Program-made: the position numbers and the translations under genes | The notes under the pieces: generated by a model | The model's database searches: none | What the model was told of the DNA's origin: nothing | What the model saw: the letters and a program-made list of their open reading frames with translations, nothing else | Shown: in pieces, positions 44,910 to 56,521 of the stretch | Position numbering within the stretch: the first letter of the stretch is position 1 | How the letters are laid out: every line of letters starts with the position of its first letter | Origin: Tetragonia tetragonoides | Lineage: Eukaryota > Streptophyta > Magnoliopsida > Caryophyllales > Aizoaceae | Assembly (NCBI GenBank): GCA_038025085.1 | Contig: CM076142.1 | Location: 10,514,501-10,578,500 of the forward strand | Direction of reading: 5' to 3' | DNA: 64,000 nt

Positions 44910-47900
44910 TTAGGTAATGGATGGAGAGTTGTTTCCATTTTGCTCTATATTATCAGGGTGAGCAGAAGCGGCTGCATCATTGCCGGTAATATCTGGAGCA
45001 TTGCTTAACTCCATGGACGGACCACCTTGGTTGGTGTTATCATGCATAATATCACCATCGCCGCCATCTGGAACAACTGCATTAGAAACAGCAGGTTCAA
45101 CGGCAATCCAACCATCTGGTGAATCTTCTATGGCACTAATGGCTAGAATTGGAGCTCCAGAGTCATCTACAATATGTTCTCTGACAACTCGCAACATTAA
45201 CTTGTGGATATTTGCCGGTCTCAGAAGCTCAAATTTGTGATCTGGAGTATGCTGCTGATTAAACCGACCTGGACGCTTGGAGGGTGTATTATAGCAGTCT
45301 CCACAAAGGTCAAATCCTATTTGCTCTACACAATCTTGGCACCTATATCGATCTCCCACAATTGGATACATCTGCAGAGGTCAATAGCATCAGACTTTTG
45401 TCATATGTGCTTATGCAATTGCTGACTTGATATATCTTAAACTTGGTAATGGACATCAAACAATTCCATAGCATCAAGCAGCAGTAATCTCATTTCTACC
45501 AGCTGTAATATGAAACACCTATTTTTGAAGCACATATTTTTGATGTGAATTAGGATTGCCTGAATGTAGTCTAATTTTAGTTGAGTTAAGAGGAATCTGG
45601 TGATGCGGTAGTGATCTTTCGACAATGCCAGACTATCTTTTGTATTTCATTTCTTTTACGGGTAAAGGAGGCCTACGTGCATTTCCCAGTATTTGTAGAG
45701 AATTAGCTATCTCAAAGCTAGACACTCATCTTGGATTTCACTGCATGAATATAAGCATGTTTGGCCTAGTTTCTACCCCGCCCCCCTCCACTTTTCCTCC
45801 TCCCTCAGAAGTTTCTAAGAAACCAAATTGGGCTAGAATTTGAGTTGAATTTTCATGGAGGAGAGGAAGGATGTATGAGGGAGAAACTCAAATCCTAGAA
45901 ACAAAGCCAAACATACCTACTTTCTAAAAGTGGTCTTCTGCAATATGCAATGAAGCACACAACACGCCAAAGAAAGCAGCTTAACAACTCTGAAAACTTA
46001 TTAATATGATACTACAGCCATGAGATGAGCCCTGATGTCCCACTAATAGAAAGAAAATGAAGCAGAGAACAAGAGGAGCAAACAGACTAAATTGACATGG
46101 CAAATTGATAAGTATATAGTGCGTTGTGTTGGTAAGATCAGACATAGTTGAGCCACTTACTCCACAATAGTCGCAACCAGCTCCCATATGGATCTTTGAA
46201 CCATGTTCGTTCCACCATGGCATGCAGCCTTCACTGGTGGCTTTTGGGAAGTCTTTCTTAGTAGATTTCTTCGAAGCAGAACCTGAAAACAGAGAGCAAC
46301 AAATAACCCCAAGGTTGACTCAGCATGGTAGACGAATTTGTAATGCCCCCGCAAAATATTTTGTTAAACTAAATGCTTTCAAAGGTCATATTAATGTTAA
46401 AATAATGCATGGACTTCCACATGTCTCAATTATCAACGAAGAGCTTCCTTCAATGTCAACATGAGTGACAGCAATCACTGAACAACCAAAAGAACCATGT
46501 CTACATCCACTCTTAGTTTTCCCCACACTCATTTACTCTGAAACTATGCATAACGCAACTAGAAAAGATATAACATGTCAATCCAGATAAATTATAAGTT
46601 CCTTGAGCAACAAACTTAAATCTGAAAATTTCTGCCAAACCCACAACAGATGAGCACAATCAAGCACTAAATCCCTGATGAACGACATGACAACATCTAC
46701 CACAATATACTTTTTAGTGTATTGCGTTTAAAGATGAATATTCAACCTTTTATATAAATTAATTTCTTTCCAAAGACAAAATCACTTCGTTCCTTTGTGA
46801 CAATATTCTGACACTTCCCATCTAAGGCCCACCCCTCTCCAACAATTTTGGTTTCAAACTAACGAAATTTTGAAGCATGATAGTCATTTTGGGAATAGAG
46901 TGTTTCTTCATCCAACAAGAAGCTCTATCCACTAGTTCACGTTCTTTGAAGATTGACCACCTGATACTGCTTTTCAGGCCACGTATGCATTCAAATCATG
47001 TGTTACACATTCCCCTTTGGATACAAAGGCCTCAAGACCTGAATGAACCTCATAGTTATTAACTTGGAAACCATGAACCATCAAGCCCAGACTATGCCTT
47101 TGACCTGCAGGCATTATACGGCCCATGTCATGACATATAGTTCAGCCTTGCAACACAAGCACCCTGAACTCAGAAGTTATTGAGTTGTAGGATTAACCTC
47201 ATCAACATCCTTAAAGCCATCATCTAGCTCAGTGGCCTTGGAAGATCATTTTTGAGTGAAAGTACAGGCCTCCAACATGTGAACACCTTACCCCTGTGAA
47301 AACATAGATGCTGTGGTCGTTTGCCTTGATCCAAAGCACGATGACCGTCACAAATGGACATGCCATCCAGATGCACAATAGCACTGAGAAACTAGCATTA
47401 CACCAAAGCAGTTTCATCTCCTTCCTCCTCCCAAACCCACAATGTGCACTTGCAAGAACTGCATGACTGTAGTCGTACATACCCAAGGCTCCCAACACCA
47501 AACAATCTACTCCAAAGAGACTGTGCTACATTGCACCTCAAAAAAATATGTGATGCAGATTTCACTACTAGCTCGACACTACCAATATTCCTATGATAGT
47601 AACTATTCTTAATGCATGACAAATATTTTACTATGGTTTCTTTAAAGATCATTCAAATATAGGCTCAGGGAATATTTGAGTGTACTTATAGGAACCTCCC
47701 AAGGCCCACCAAGGCACCAACTGCTATATCCACACTGCCCCCCCCCCCCCAAGGTATAATAATGACAATTCGCTAAGTTAAGCCACACTGGGTAATAGAT
47801 ACCAAAATGCTAGAAGGAGTTCTACCAAGCGCTTGCATGGAATAAACATATAGCCATCTCATTTGACCATCTATACAATCCGTAGGTAACTTCCGTAGCA

Positions 47901-50900
47901 CAGATCTAATAATTACAGTTGACATAGCTAATAAAAGTTCACAAGTTCAGATTATCATTCTACATTTCTATCCCTCTTCTCAATTGAGGGAAGAGAAAAC
48001 AAGAAACGAAAACAGACAATATAATTGATTTTTTTTGTGCACCAGTCATATTACAGACAATAATAGCAAGTGACTACAAATCCACAAACAGATTTTACGG
48101 GTAGAGGAAGAAATAAAAGTTGAGCAAAACTTACGGGCAGGAGGATTCTTATGCTGAAACTGTGCTTGTTTGTGTTCAACATTCTGTCTCCGAGCTGTAT
48201 GTTCTTCTGGGAATTTCTCCTCCAGGAAATTGTTAAACTCCAAGCAAACATTAGGGAAGTCAGTTGGATGTGGGCTCTCACAAACTTTACATATGATTAT
48301 TCCATCTTCTGGAACTATAATGCAAGCTTCACAGTAGACTGAAATAAAGCATAAAATAATTTGCAGATCAATCAAACAGAACACAGGTACATTCCCCTCA
48401 ATTGATAGGCACTTGGTACAGAATACAAGGGAATTCACACAATACCATGGCCACAATTAAGAACTGCAGGGCGAAATAAGATTTGCTCGCAAGTTGGACA
48501 GAGTAAATCTTTACTTGAGATGTGGCTGCAGGTTCCATCATGGTTCACAGCCGACAAGTTATTTTCCTTGATAGCAGCTGATCCATTACTTTCCTCTTTC
48601 AAGCAGTCTTTGTCTTCGCATTCAATGTATGAAGGTGAAGGCATACTGGATAACGTTTTTGCATTCTGTGATGCTTTCAATTCATCGACACTGTAGACCT
48701 CTTTGCCACCAAGATCTGGCGAGAAGCACTCCATAATCTTTTCCTCATCTGAAACATGCAATGGCAATGATAGGTAATAAAGACACTCCAAGGTCATAAG
48801 CTATCAAGTATCAACCTCTGTCAATCATCGCGGACAAACAAAATGGATTGAAAGAACAAAAATTGAGAAGCGATAAATAGGAGGATCTAGAAACAGAATG
48901 AAAACCATTTTTTTTAAGGAGAATCACACAAATAGCAGGTTCCAGACCATGAAATACTGAAGCTTCCAATAAAACACCTGTAGATTTTTTTTTTTTTTTT
49001 TAAGACCTTTTTCAAGTTAGCACCTCGGAAAATGCATGTTCAAGAAGTTGAACGATTTCTTTCAAGCCACTACTATACCAGCAAGTTATAACCTAGCATA
49101 CTTATTTTCAGGAGAAACCAGAAATAGCATATTTATATGCAGCCCTTATCTATATTGTTCCAGCTTACAGCAGTGGATAAGTGGCACTTGAAATCCTTAT
49201 AACTCACAACTCGTTCATCCAATGAATGTCACTTCAAATTTGAATGCCCCAAAGATTCAAGGCAACTGAAATGGCTTTGAGGGTAAGTTAGAGTGAGGTC
49301 AGAGCCAAGGAAAGCAGTGGACAAGGATCATAACCCTTCAGGTCGTATATCAAATTTTCAACTTTGCTAAAGCTCTAACCATGTAGAGTTTTTACCATGA
49401 CTCAGGGTGTGTTAGCCATTGACATATTTACCGGCTGCACTCTTGAACCATCTGGAGTTGCTATTGAGGCTGAGTGAACATATAATTGCCAATGAATCAA
49501 GAAATCTCTGGGAAATGGTCCAGATGTGTAAGATGGCTCTAGTTTAGTTTATAATTGTATAGCAGCAGAAGAACCAGGTCGCTTGGAACCCTGAGGGTTT
49601 AGCTCAGCTGGTAAGACTTCTGAAATTTATTCCAGAGGACCCAGGTTCGAGTCCTCTCAGAGACAGCGAAGGTTTTCCTAATCGTTAACTTCACGGCCCA
49701 CGGGATTAGTCAAGCAAAGCTTGGATACCCATGCTATCTGAAAAAAAAAAAGAAAAGAAAAAAGAACCAGGTCGCTTGAAAATAGTTAATATGGAGTTTC
49801 AAGACAAGTGTAACGTGGACTCGACGGGGTCCGGGGAGGTCAAGATCATGTTACCTTCCCCTTGACTAATGAATACTAGCAGATAGGCTGTTCCGCTAAA
49901 CAATTAGAAAAGGGACATGTACAAGAAATCATGGAGAGGGAGGAAGAAAGACGCCTCTTGTCTTCAACAACAAGAGGCCAGTTAACATAATTCATCAGCA
50001 TCATAGTGATATATGTCCAGCGAACAGAGAAGTTTTTTCACAAAAAGAAGCTTACCAAGAACTTGTTTTTCCCTTCTTCTATAAGCAACAGGATACATCT
50101 TTACTAGCAGGAAATGCAGCATTTCACATATAGTTGGAAAGTGATGATACGAATGTCTACATATTGGGCAATGAGATTCATTGAAAGAATTCATAGATTT
50201 ATGAACACACCAGAAACAAGAGACATGACCACAATCTGCAAAAGCAAATGAGTAGAATCAGTACATATACTAGACTCCAAAATCATGTTTTCCACCAAAA
50301 AATGCGATACCTAGCACAATGGGCTTGTAAAGGAGATCCCTGCAATGCAACATGGCTTGATATCAGAAATAGGTTTAAGCATAAAAAAGATAGTAAAAAT
50401 TACGCATAAGAGATGAATAAAAGCACAAGGCCCAAACCTTACAACTAATAGAAAATTGATCTGTTTGGTAACTGCAGTTAAGTTATATCACTAAACAGAT
50501 GAGCTTTAGGTTACCAATACCCAAAATTAGACACACATCAAATGGCAGCCAAATGGCCCACAAAAACAAACACCATGAGTGTCCATACACATTGCTAAAA
50601 GAAAGACAGACCCGAAATAAAAGCACATCTACACGGAAACTAAGAAAGGAGCTGATGTAACAGGTGGTTAATGAGCTAAATAGACAAGTGATGTCCATTA
50701 CCCCAGTGCCTCCAAAGAGGCTCCCGCCTAGGCAGGGTAAAGGAGGTCGGTTGTACGCAGCCTTACCCCTGTGAGAGTCTCACAGAGAGGCTGTTTCCAT
50801 TTGACCCGAGATCTGAAGTGCGACAACCATCGGCAACTTCACAATAAATAAGAAATCCCGACAGTTTTATAAGCCATTTTGCTTTAGTCCATTATATCCC

Positions 50901-52390
50901 GAAGCCAAAAAGTAGTGAAGTTTTTGGCTCCACTGGGAATGGTGGACATTTACTAACAGACAAGTGATGTCCAAGATGCATAATGTTGACATTTACTAAC
51001 AGATAGTAAGCCACATTACTACAGCACTTGGGGAGAAGATAAATTGTGATGCAAAATGTGACTCCGCAAATCCAATAGCATGAAGTTCATAGCATATAAG
51101 CTTGAAGTTAAAATTCAAGAAAAATAAGCTACATACCAACATTTGCAACAAGCTCTGTATCTAAATAAGTTAAATAAAGTCGAAAAATGCCCAGGCCAGG
51201 GTGATTGTAGCTTTGGACAAATTTAAACTATTGGCAAATAGAGCTAATTCGCAAGATGTGTGTGTTGTCATTGTGGAGGAAGTGGAAACTTGAATTCAAA
51301 TTGGATGAGCTTTTTCGAACATTGGTCAAAGGAATGGTAAAATCTTTTGTAACGCTTCAAAATGGATGCAATGGTATCACGTGCAGCCTCTATTTGGATT
51401 CATGCAAAATGGGATTTCTCGGAGAAGGCCTTGGGAAATAAACAGCATAGATGGCATGCACTTCTGTATGTTTAGTTGCTAGTTTTTCAGCTCATCTAGT
51501 CCACCCAAACTTTATCTATCAATTTTTTTTCAATAAATACTCAAATTCTTTCTTAACAAGGAAAGATCAAATGAGCACTCATTCATATTTAGAACTTTTT
51601 GACGCGCAACTCCCAAACTTCCAACTCTTCTATCAAAACTTGCACCATTATACTAGCCACTAAATGGCACTGCTAAAGTATTCCACATCAAGTATCCATG
51701 CCCAACCCTTACCCAGCTCGATACACCACCACAATGTACTTAAATCCAAAAAAATAGCCGAACCCTAAATTAATCTAAAAGTTCGAGGGTCCATTACATA
51801 ATGCAGGGGCCAAATGGAATTCAAGCCATCCCAATCCCAAACTAACAAAAAGACCATATTGCCGCATGCTGAACTAGCAGATATCATTGGTAACTCAATT
51901 GGAAATAACACTGCGAATTAAGTTACCTGCTTTAAAGCACATATAGTGAATGCAAAACTAGCACGGTGATCATAAAGTCACAATACCAATAAAACACTAC
52001 AAATTATCACGTCGGTCTTTTTATTAGCTAGTCAAATTTCTTGCTTCGCTCACTATGTAAAAAATCAAGTCTTTCAACAATCCCAGCAAAACAAAATAAT
52101 GGGTCAACTAGCTACATATATGATCATCATGTATTCATCTCAAAGGGCCAATAAAAAGAAATAAAATCATAAACAAAATAGGCTCATAGTCATAGAATTC
52201 CAAATTCCGTAATTTAGATATCAATTTAACAAAAAAAGAATCCGAATGTAAAATCAAAAGAAAGAAATTAGACAACTTACAAACAAACGCAACAAACGAA
52301 GGAATCAGAGATGGTTTCTTCCTCATCGTTTACTTCGATTGAATCGAAGGTTTTGTCCACTATTTTTGATGGAGAATTCAAAGATGACAT
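44910..52390 (-). CDS. PRT1: PRT1-type N-degron E3 ubiquitin ligase
   Basis: Seven exons on the minus strand: 52281-52390, 50311-50339 (only 29 nt), 50056-50235, 48446-48748, 48135-48338, 46161-46282 and 44910-45371. All have GT-AG borders and compatible phases, giving 469 aa. Arabidopsis PRT1 recognises proteins with bulky aromatic N-terminal residues and ubiquitinates them (N-degron pathway). Visible here: RING 1 with C33, C36, C48, H50, C53, C56, C69 and C72; a charged, Ser-rich spacer; RING 2 with C190, C193, C205, H207, C210, C213, C224 and C227; and a ZZ-type zinc finger (C312, C315, C327, C330, C339, C342, H357, H361) including VEQIGFDLCGDCY, the typical PRT1 signature. The C-terminal tail is acidic and Asn/Gly-rich. 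The protein is somewhat longer than Arabidopsis PRT1 (about 410 aa), mainly in the spacer and tail. Introns hold two SINEs, a LINE remnant and a MITE. Confidence 0.95.
45757..45914. mobile_element. hAT-like MITE in the last PRT1 intron
   Basis: The inverted ends ATGTTTGGCCTAGTTTCT and AGAAACAAAGCCAAACAT enclose an interior whose halves are also loosely complementary (CTCCACTTTTCCTCCTCCCT against GGAGGAGAGGAAGGATG). Length is 158 bp, with no coding capacity. Confidence 0.65.
47190..47660 (-). mobile_element. Decayed LINE fragment in a PRT1 intron
   Basis: Minus-strand broken frames read SASHIFLRCNVAQSLWSRLF (near 47500-47570) and MKLLWCNASFSVLLCIWM then KANDHSIYVF (near 47300-47420), the zf-RVT end of a plant LINE. 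It is strongly degraded, and its boundaries are uncertain. Confidence 0.6.
49569..49778. repeat. Pair of 17-bp TSDs flanking SINE copy 2
   Basis: aagaaccaggtcgcttg occurs at 49569-49585 and 49762-49778, immediately outside the SINE. Confidence 0.9.
49586..49761 (+). mobile_element. tRNA-derived SINE, copy 2 (intact)
   Basis: This 176-bp element has A-box TAGCTCAGCTGG (49599-49610), B-box GGTTCGAGTCC (near 49643), the conserved body GGGATTAGTCAAGCAAAGCT and an A-rich tail at 49741-49761. Perfect 17-bp TSDs show target-primed insertion, antisense to PRT1 in its third intron. The same family is represented near 10.8 and 11.9 kb. Confidence 0.92.
49810..49905. repeat. Fragment resembling the Au-like SINE module
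   Basis: CGGGGTCCGGGGAGGTCAAG and, further on, AGATAGGCTGTTCCG match the order of motifs in the Au-like element at 59137-59258 with strong divergence. Confidence 0.4.
50698..50957 (-). mobile_element. SINE-like element with Au-type module and 16-bp TSD
   Basis: This 260-bp element lies in PRT1 intron 1, flanked by agacaagtgatgtcca at 50682-50697 and 50958-50973. It contains CCGCCTAGGCAGGG, GGTTGTACGCAGCCTTACCC, GAGAGGCTGTTTCC and TTTGACCCGAGATC, as found in Au-like SINE sequences of many angiosperms. The orientation is inferred from that module. The same element exists at 42379-42634. Confidence 0.75.
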
Positions 52391-52622
52391 TTTTTTTTTG
52401 GTCAAGGAATTTAATGAGGTGATGAATGCGAAAAGATAAACCCTAGGAGAGAGAATGGATCATAAGGAGAATAGAGATGGAGCTAGGGGAGAGCTTGCGC
52501 CTTGGGGTGGCAAACGCAAGCACGGTGAATCTGCGATATATATTTGATTGTTGATTATTTTGGGTTTTTTTTTTCTTCTGGGTTATAGTATTTCATTTTA
52601 TATGAATTTATATGAAAAAATA
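52391..52622 (-). promoter_or_regulatory. Upstream region of PRT1
   Basis: About 230 bp separate the PRT1 start codon (52388-52390) from the fold-back element to the right. On the minus strand this contains the leader and probably the core promoter; a TATA-like ATATAT lies near 52538-52543. No exact start site can be fixed. Confidence 0.4.
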
Positions 52623-53584
52623 GGGCAATTTTAATTGGTAGGCCTGAGTTTGTGGCTTTTTCAATTGATAAACATTCTCAGAAGCGAAATTCAATTGGTA
52701 GACCTTTACTTTTGATACTGTTCAGTCTGTATCCATTTTTTGCCTTTTCCGTTAACTTGCTCGTTAATTATAGCGTTTGGCCGTATTTTTTGAGTTGAAT
52801 GGTTAATCTGATTTATTTGTCCAAAACACCCTTTGCATCCTTGAGAGCTTTGAATGTCATACCCTAAAGGGTATTCGTTTGCCCAAATCTTAGAATTTTG
52901 TGAACATGAAGAAGGAGAAGAGGAGAGAGAAAATGTGGAGATTCTTCAGAAATTCTGTTATTTTCTTCAGAAATTGAAAATTCTGTTTTAGAGACTAAAT
53001 ATGCTTCTCCTATCGATTAATCCCTAAATCTCAATTGAAGCTACTTGTATCATATAACAATATGAATTAAAGCTACATGTTTTGTTAAAGTGATCAATCC
53101 CCAAACCTTCCATCTTTTTTTTTTCTCATTCTCAAATCCCCCAATTTCCCTCAAAATTACCCAATTCACGTTTAACAAGCACCAAATCAGAAAAAACACC
53201 TAAAAAGATGGAAAATTGCTACATCCCACATGGTTAAACTCCCACATTTTCGTGAGGTGAGGAGAGAGAAAAACCCAAATCAACAAATGGGGTGGTGGAA
53301 AATTATATTGAAGTGGGGTGGGGGTGAGGTACGTGGAGAGAGAAACATGGTGGTGGAGTAGCCCAGAATAATGGTGGTGGAGCTATGAGGAGAGAGATAG
53401 CAACATCTTAAAGCAGGGCGTAATGGACAATTTTGATAATTAACGAATATGTTGATGGAAAAGGTAAAAAAAGGGTACAGACTGAACAGTGTCAAAAGTA
53501 AACACCTATCAGTTGAATTTCGCTTCTAAAAATGTCTACCGGTTAAAAAAGTCACAAACTCAAGCCTACTAATTGGAATTGCCC
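52623..53584. mobile_element. Mutator-like fold-back element upstream of PRT1
   Basis: The two ends carry about 150-bp inverted repeats: GGGCAATTTTAATTGGTAGG at the left and CCTACTAATTGGAATTGCCC at the right, with shared inner words such as ACTGTTCAGTCTGTA and AAGCGAAATTCAA. No transposase frame is seen. The flanks GAAAAAATA and AAAAAGATA are similar but not identical, consistent with a degraded 9-bp TSD. Total 962 bp. Confidence 0.75.
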
Positions 53585-53740
53585 AAAAAGATAAAATTAA
53601 TTAGATTGAAATTAATACGTTGGCCTCACACGTGCTTTGTTCTGCTGTCACTTCATTTTTAATGCAGGTGGGTCCCATGAGTGTAGCTAAATTGGTGAAA
53701 TTACCCGTTGTACTATTCAGCTTGCGGTGGGCATGGTTAT

Positions 53741-54150
53741 AGGCCCTGTTTGGCAATTGGCTGGTGGCATTAGCGGTTGGTTGATGACTGGTATTGTTAG
53801 TTGATTTGACCGGCTAGTAGCATTGGATGTCTACAAATAGATATTTGATAACATTGGCTGGTAACATTAGCTGGTTATATGTAAAATGACATGTAAGGAC
53901 ATTCATATGATTGAGGAATTTGATGACATAAAAGTAAATAATTGCAAGTCTTGGACTATTATGTCATTAGACTACATTAATGCCACAAGCCAATATCCAT
54001 AAGCCAACCTTTTTGGCTTTTCAAAAGTTGGCTTGTGGAACCCAAAAGCCAATCTCACAAGCTAACATCCAAACACCAATATTGGATGGTGGACTGGTCA
54101 AACAACCAATTTTTCCAAAAGCCACTCCACAAGCCAACATCCAAACACCT
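53741..54150. mobile_element. hAT-like MITE (CCCTGTTTGG termini)
   Basis: The left end AGGCCCTGTTTGGCAATTGG and right end CCAACATCCAAACACCT are inverted, and the inside is full of GCTGG/CCAGC and AAGCCAA words. The CCCTGTTTGG start is common in plant hAT MITEs. The TSD is unclear. Confidence 0.5.
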
Positions 54151-56521
54151 CTAAAGAAAAGTAAGACTCTATTTGCATCAACTTAATTTCACTTAATTCA
54201 GTCCAATTTATGTTAAATTTTATCACTGTGATAATTTTTTATTGCGAAATGAATCTATGATGATAACTATGTGATTGGGAAAATTTTCAAAAAATACTTT
54301 CAAATGAGTCTAATGTTAAATACATTTGGACACATTTTAAATGGTAACGGTTAAGTTAAAAAAGTCAACTCAGATCAATTCATTTCAGTTTCTTCCATGT
54401 AAATTATATGAAGTCTAAACCGACCTAATTTACTTTTGAAAGGACAAAAACATTATGAAAAAAGGCAACACATCTCCTTATCTCTCTCGATAAAATATGA
54501 CTTTGTAACCAAAAGTAACATCTATTTATGAATAGAGGAAATTGTAAAAAAATTCGCACAAAAAATTATCAGAATAGAATTTTATAATTTGTATACGATA
54601 ACACAATTTTCAAATGCGATTGTAAACTATGATATACATTACTCGGAATAATGTTCATGACCAATTATCATATGAGGAAAAAGATTTTGACATCCTACCT
54701 ACTAGTGTGTAGGTCAAATGAAAGGTGTATTTGTGATAGGTATAATTGTTTGCTCAAGTAAATATAATGGCTTTAAGAAAACTATATAATAAAGGCGGAT
54801 TTTGAAACTAGATTACGAATATAACTTTTTAAAATTCTACCGTTTAAGCTAACTTGTATGTGAAATAAATAACTCTAACAATTTTTTTTTCTTTTTTGAA
54901 AAGGCAAAGAATCATAATAACTAAGCACTGCCCCCTCGACAAAATAACTTTAAGGGGATGGTCAAAAATTTTTTACCAATAGAGTGACTGAGGAAAGTCT
55001 AAGGGGTCAAGTCTACTCGCGAGTTGTTTACGAACATACTCAGTGATAATAGATGAGCCGAACACAAACACCAATTTAGTACTCGTTTGACAAATGAGCA
55101 GAGATACTTGGACTCGTTTACCCCACTAATCATAGGTTACATCTACTACGTTACTACCTACAGAAAAGACATAGAATTGACAATTTGACATCAATAAACA
55201 CCACCACTAATCGGACAAGATAAAAGTTGATGGTTCGTTTTACAAAGTTATGCTAAGCAATAAGCATACATAACAAATCTGACCAGGCAAGAGGGACGAC
55301 AACAATCAATCAACCAACCAACCAATCTAACAATATGAAGAGCCAAAACGCAATCAGAAAAGCACTCCTACAACTCGAAGAGTGGCAGGCAGAAAAAAGA
55401 GCTGATCAGCTTAAAAACATTACTACCATTTTCAGCATACATTCCTGTGTGTAGTGCTTGGCTCTCCAACAAGAGGTAGACCACATTGCCTGATGCAGCT
55501 GCTCGAAACGTGGCCGACTTTGAATGCAAACTCAGTAATAATGCACTAGTCCATCTATCATCATTGTCTATATGAAAGCATATTTGCAGGACAATCCTAC
55601 TGAAATCAAAGATGTTTGTGAAATTCAATTTCTAGTTATGCAAAAAAGTACTCCGTAGCTCCTAACAGGAAATGTAGGATGAAACTCTCACTATCTGTAA
55701 TACATGGAGCAAAACGGTAGAGCCCCAATGATAATTGGATCCATGGATGTACATTTATATCTTGTACGTATCAATGACTGCATAAAGTTAGACATATATC
55801 AACAGCCACGAAAAAGGATAACATGGGGATATCAAATTCAGGGCAAGAACCATATCAAAAATCAGTTGATGGAGGTATTTTAGAAGTTGGAGCTTTACAA
55901 ACACTTCCACAATGATGCAGAAAAACATCTTTATCTTGTTTTCCTGCCACATTACATGACTATAGAACATGACTGTAGAACAGTAAACCTGTCCTTAAAA
56001 TAAAATAAATAAAAACCTATAGAACAGAACAGGAGCCGTCATGTTAACAACTTAATACGGGGTGGAGCGAACACCACACTGCCGGGGACATATCTAGGTC
56101 AAATGAACTAAATCAAACTACAAAAGATTAAACATAATCGAACAAATGGAACTGCAAGCCCCGAGCATCTCGCGAAGCAGGTTATGCATAAATACCATTC
56201 ATTAACCCAATCCGACCCCTCCGAACTAGAAAGAAGAAATAAATGGTTTCGGTCAAGATAGGTTCGGTTTAATTTCCACCGAACACCATCTGTGCTATAT
56301 GCTTCTAAACCTCCAGTCTGCTCCTATATGGATACATAGTCATACACTGATGCTAGGAAGCTAAACTCTTGTATATGGCACAATACTGCAAGAACAGGAT
56401 CATCATCTCTCAGGGAAGTCCTGGCTCTCCACAAAGGCATTTATTTCCAAGACTTGTGCACTTTTAGAATAATGCTGGGTAGGATTGAAGGATGTGAAAT
56501 TTTACCAAACCATGCAACTCT
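54151..56521. other. Intergenic and probable 3' flank of the LEUNIG gene
   Basis: The right part (from about 56000) probably includes the 3' UTR of the minus-strand LEUNIG gene; an open frame at minus 55368-55628 matches no family I recognise. The left part is AT-rich with no gene. Confidence 0.4.

Noticed and set aside
49586..49660. Functional tRNA gene
   Set aside because: It has the same SINE head, a poly(A) tail and 17-bp TSDs.
55368..55628. 86-codon minus-strand frame downstream of LEUNIG as a separate gene
   Set aside because: No family is recognised and no splice partners are seen; it is probably in 3' flanking DNA.
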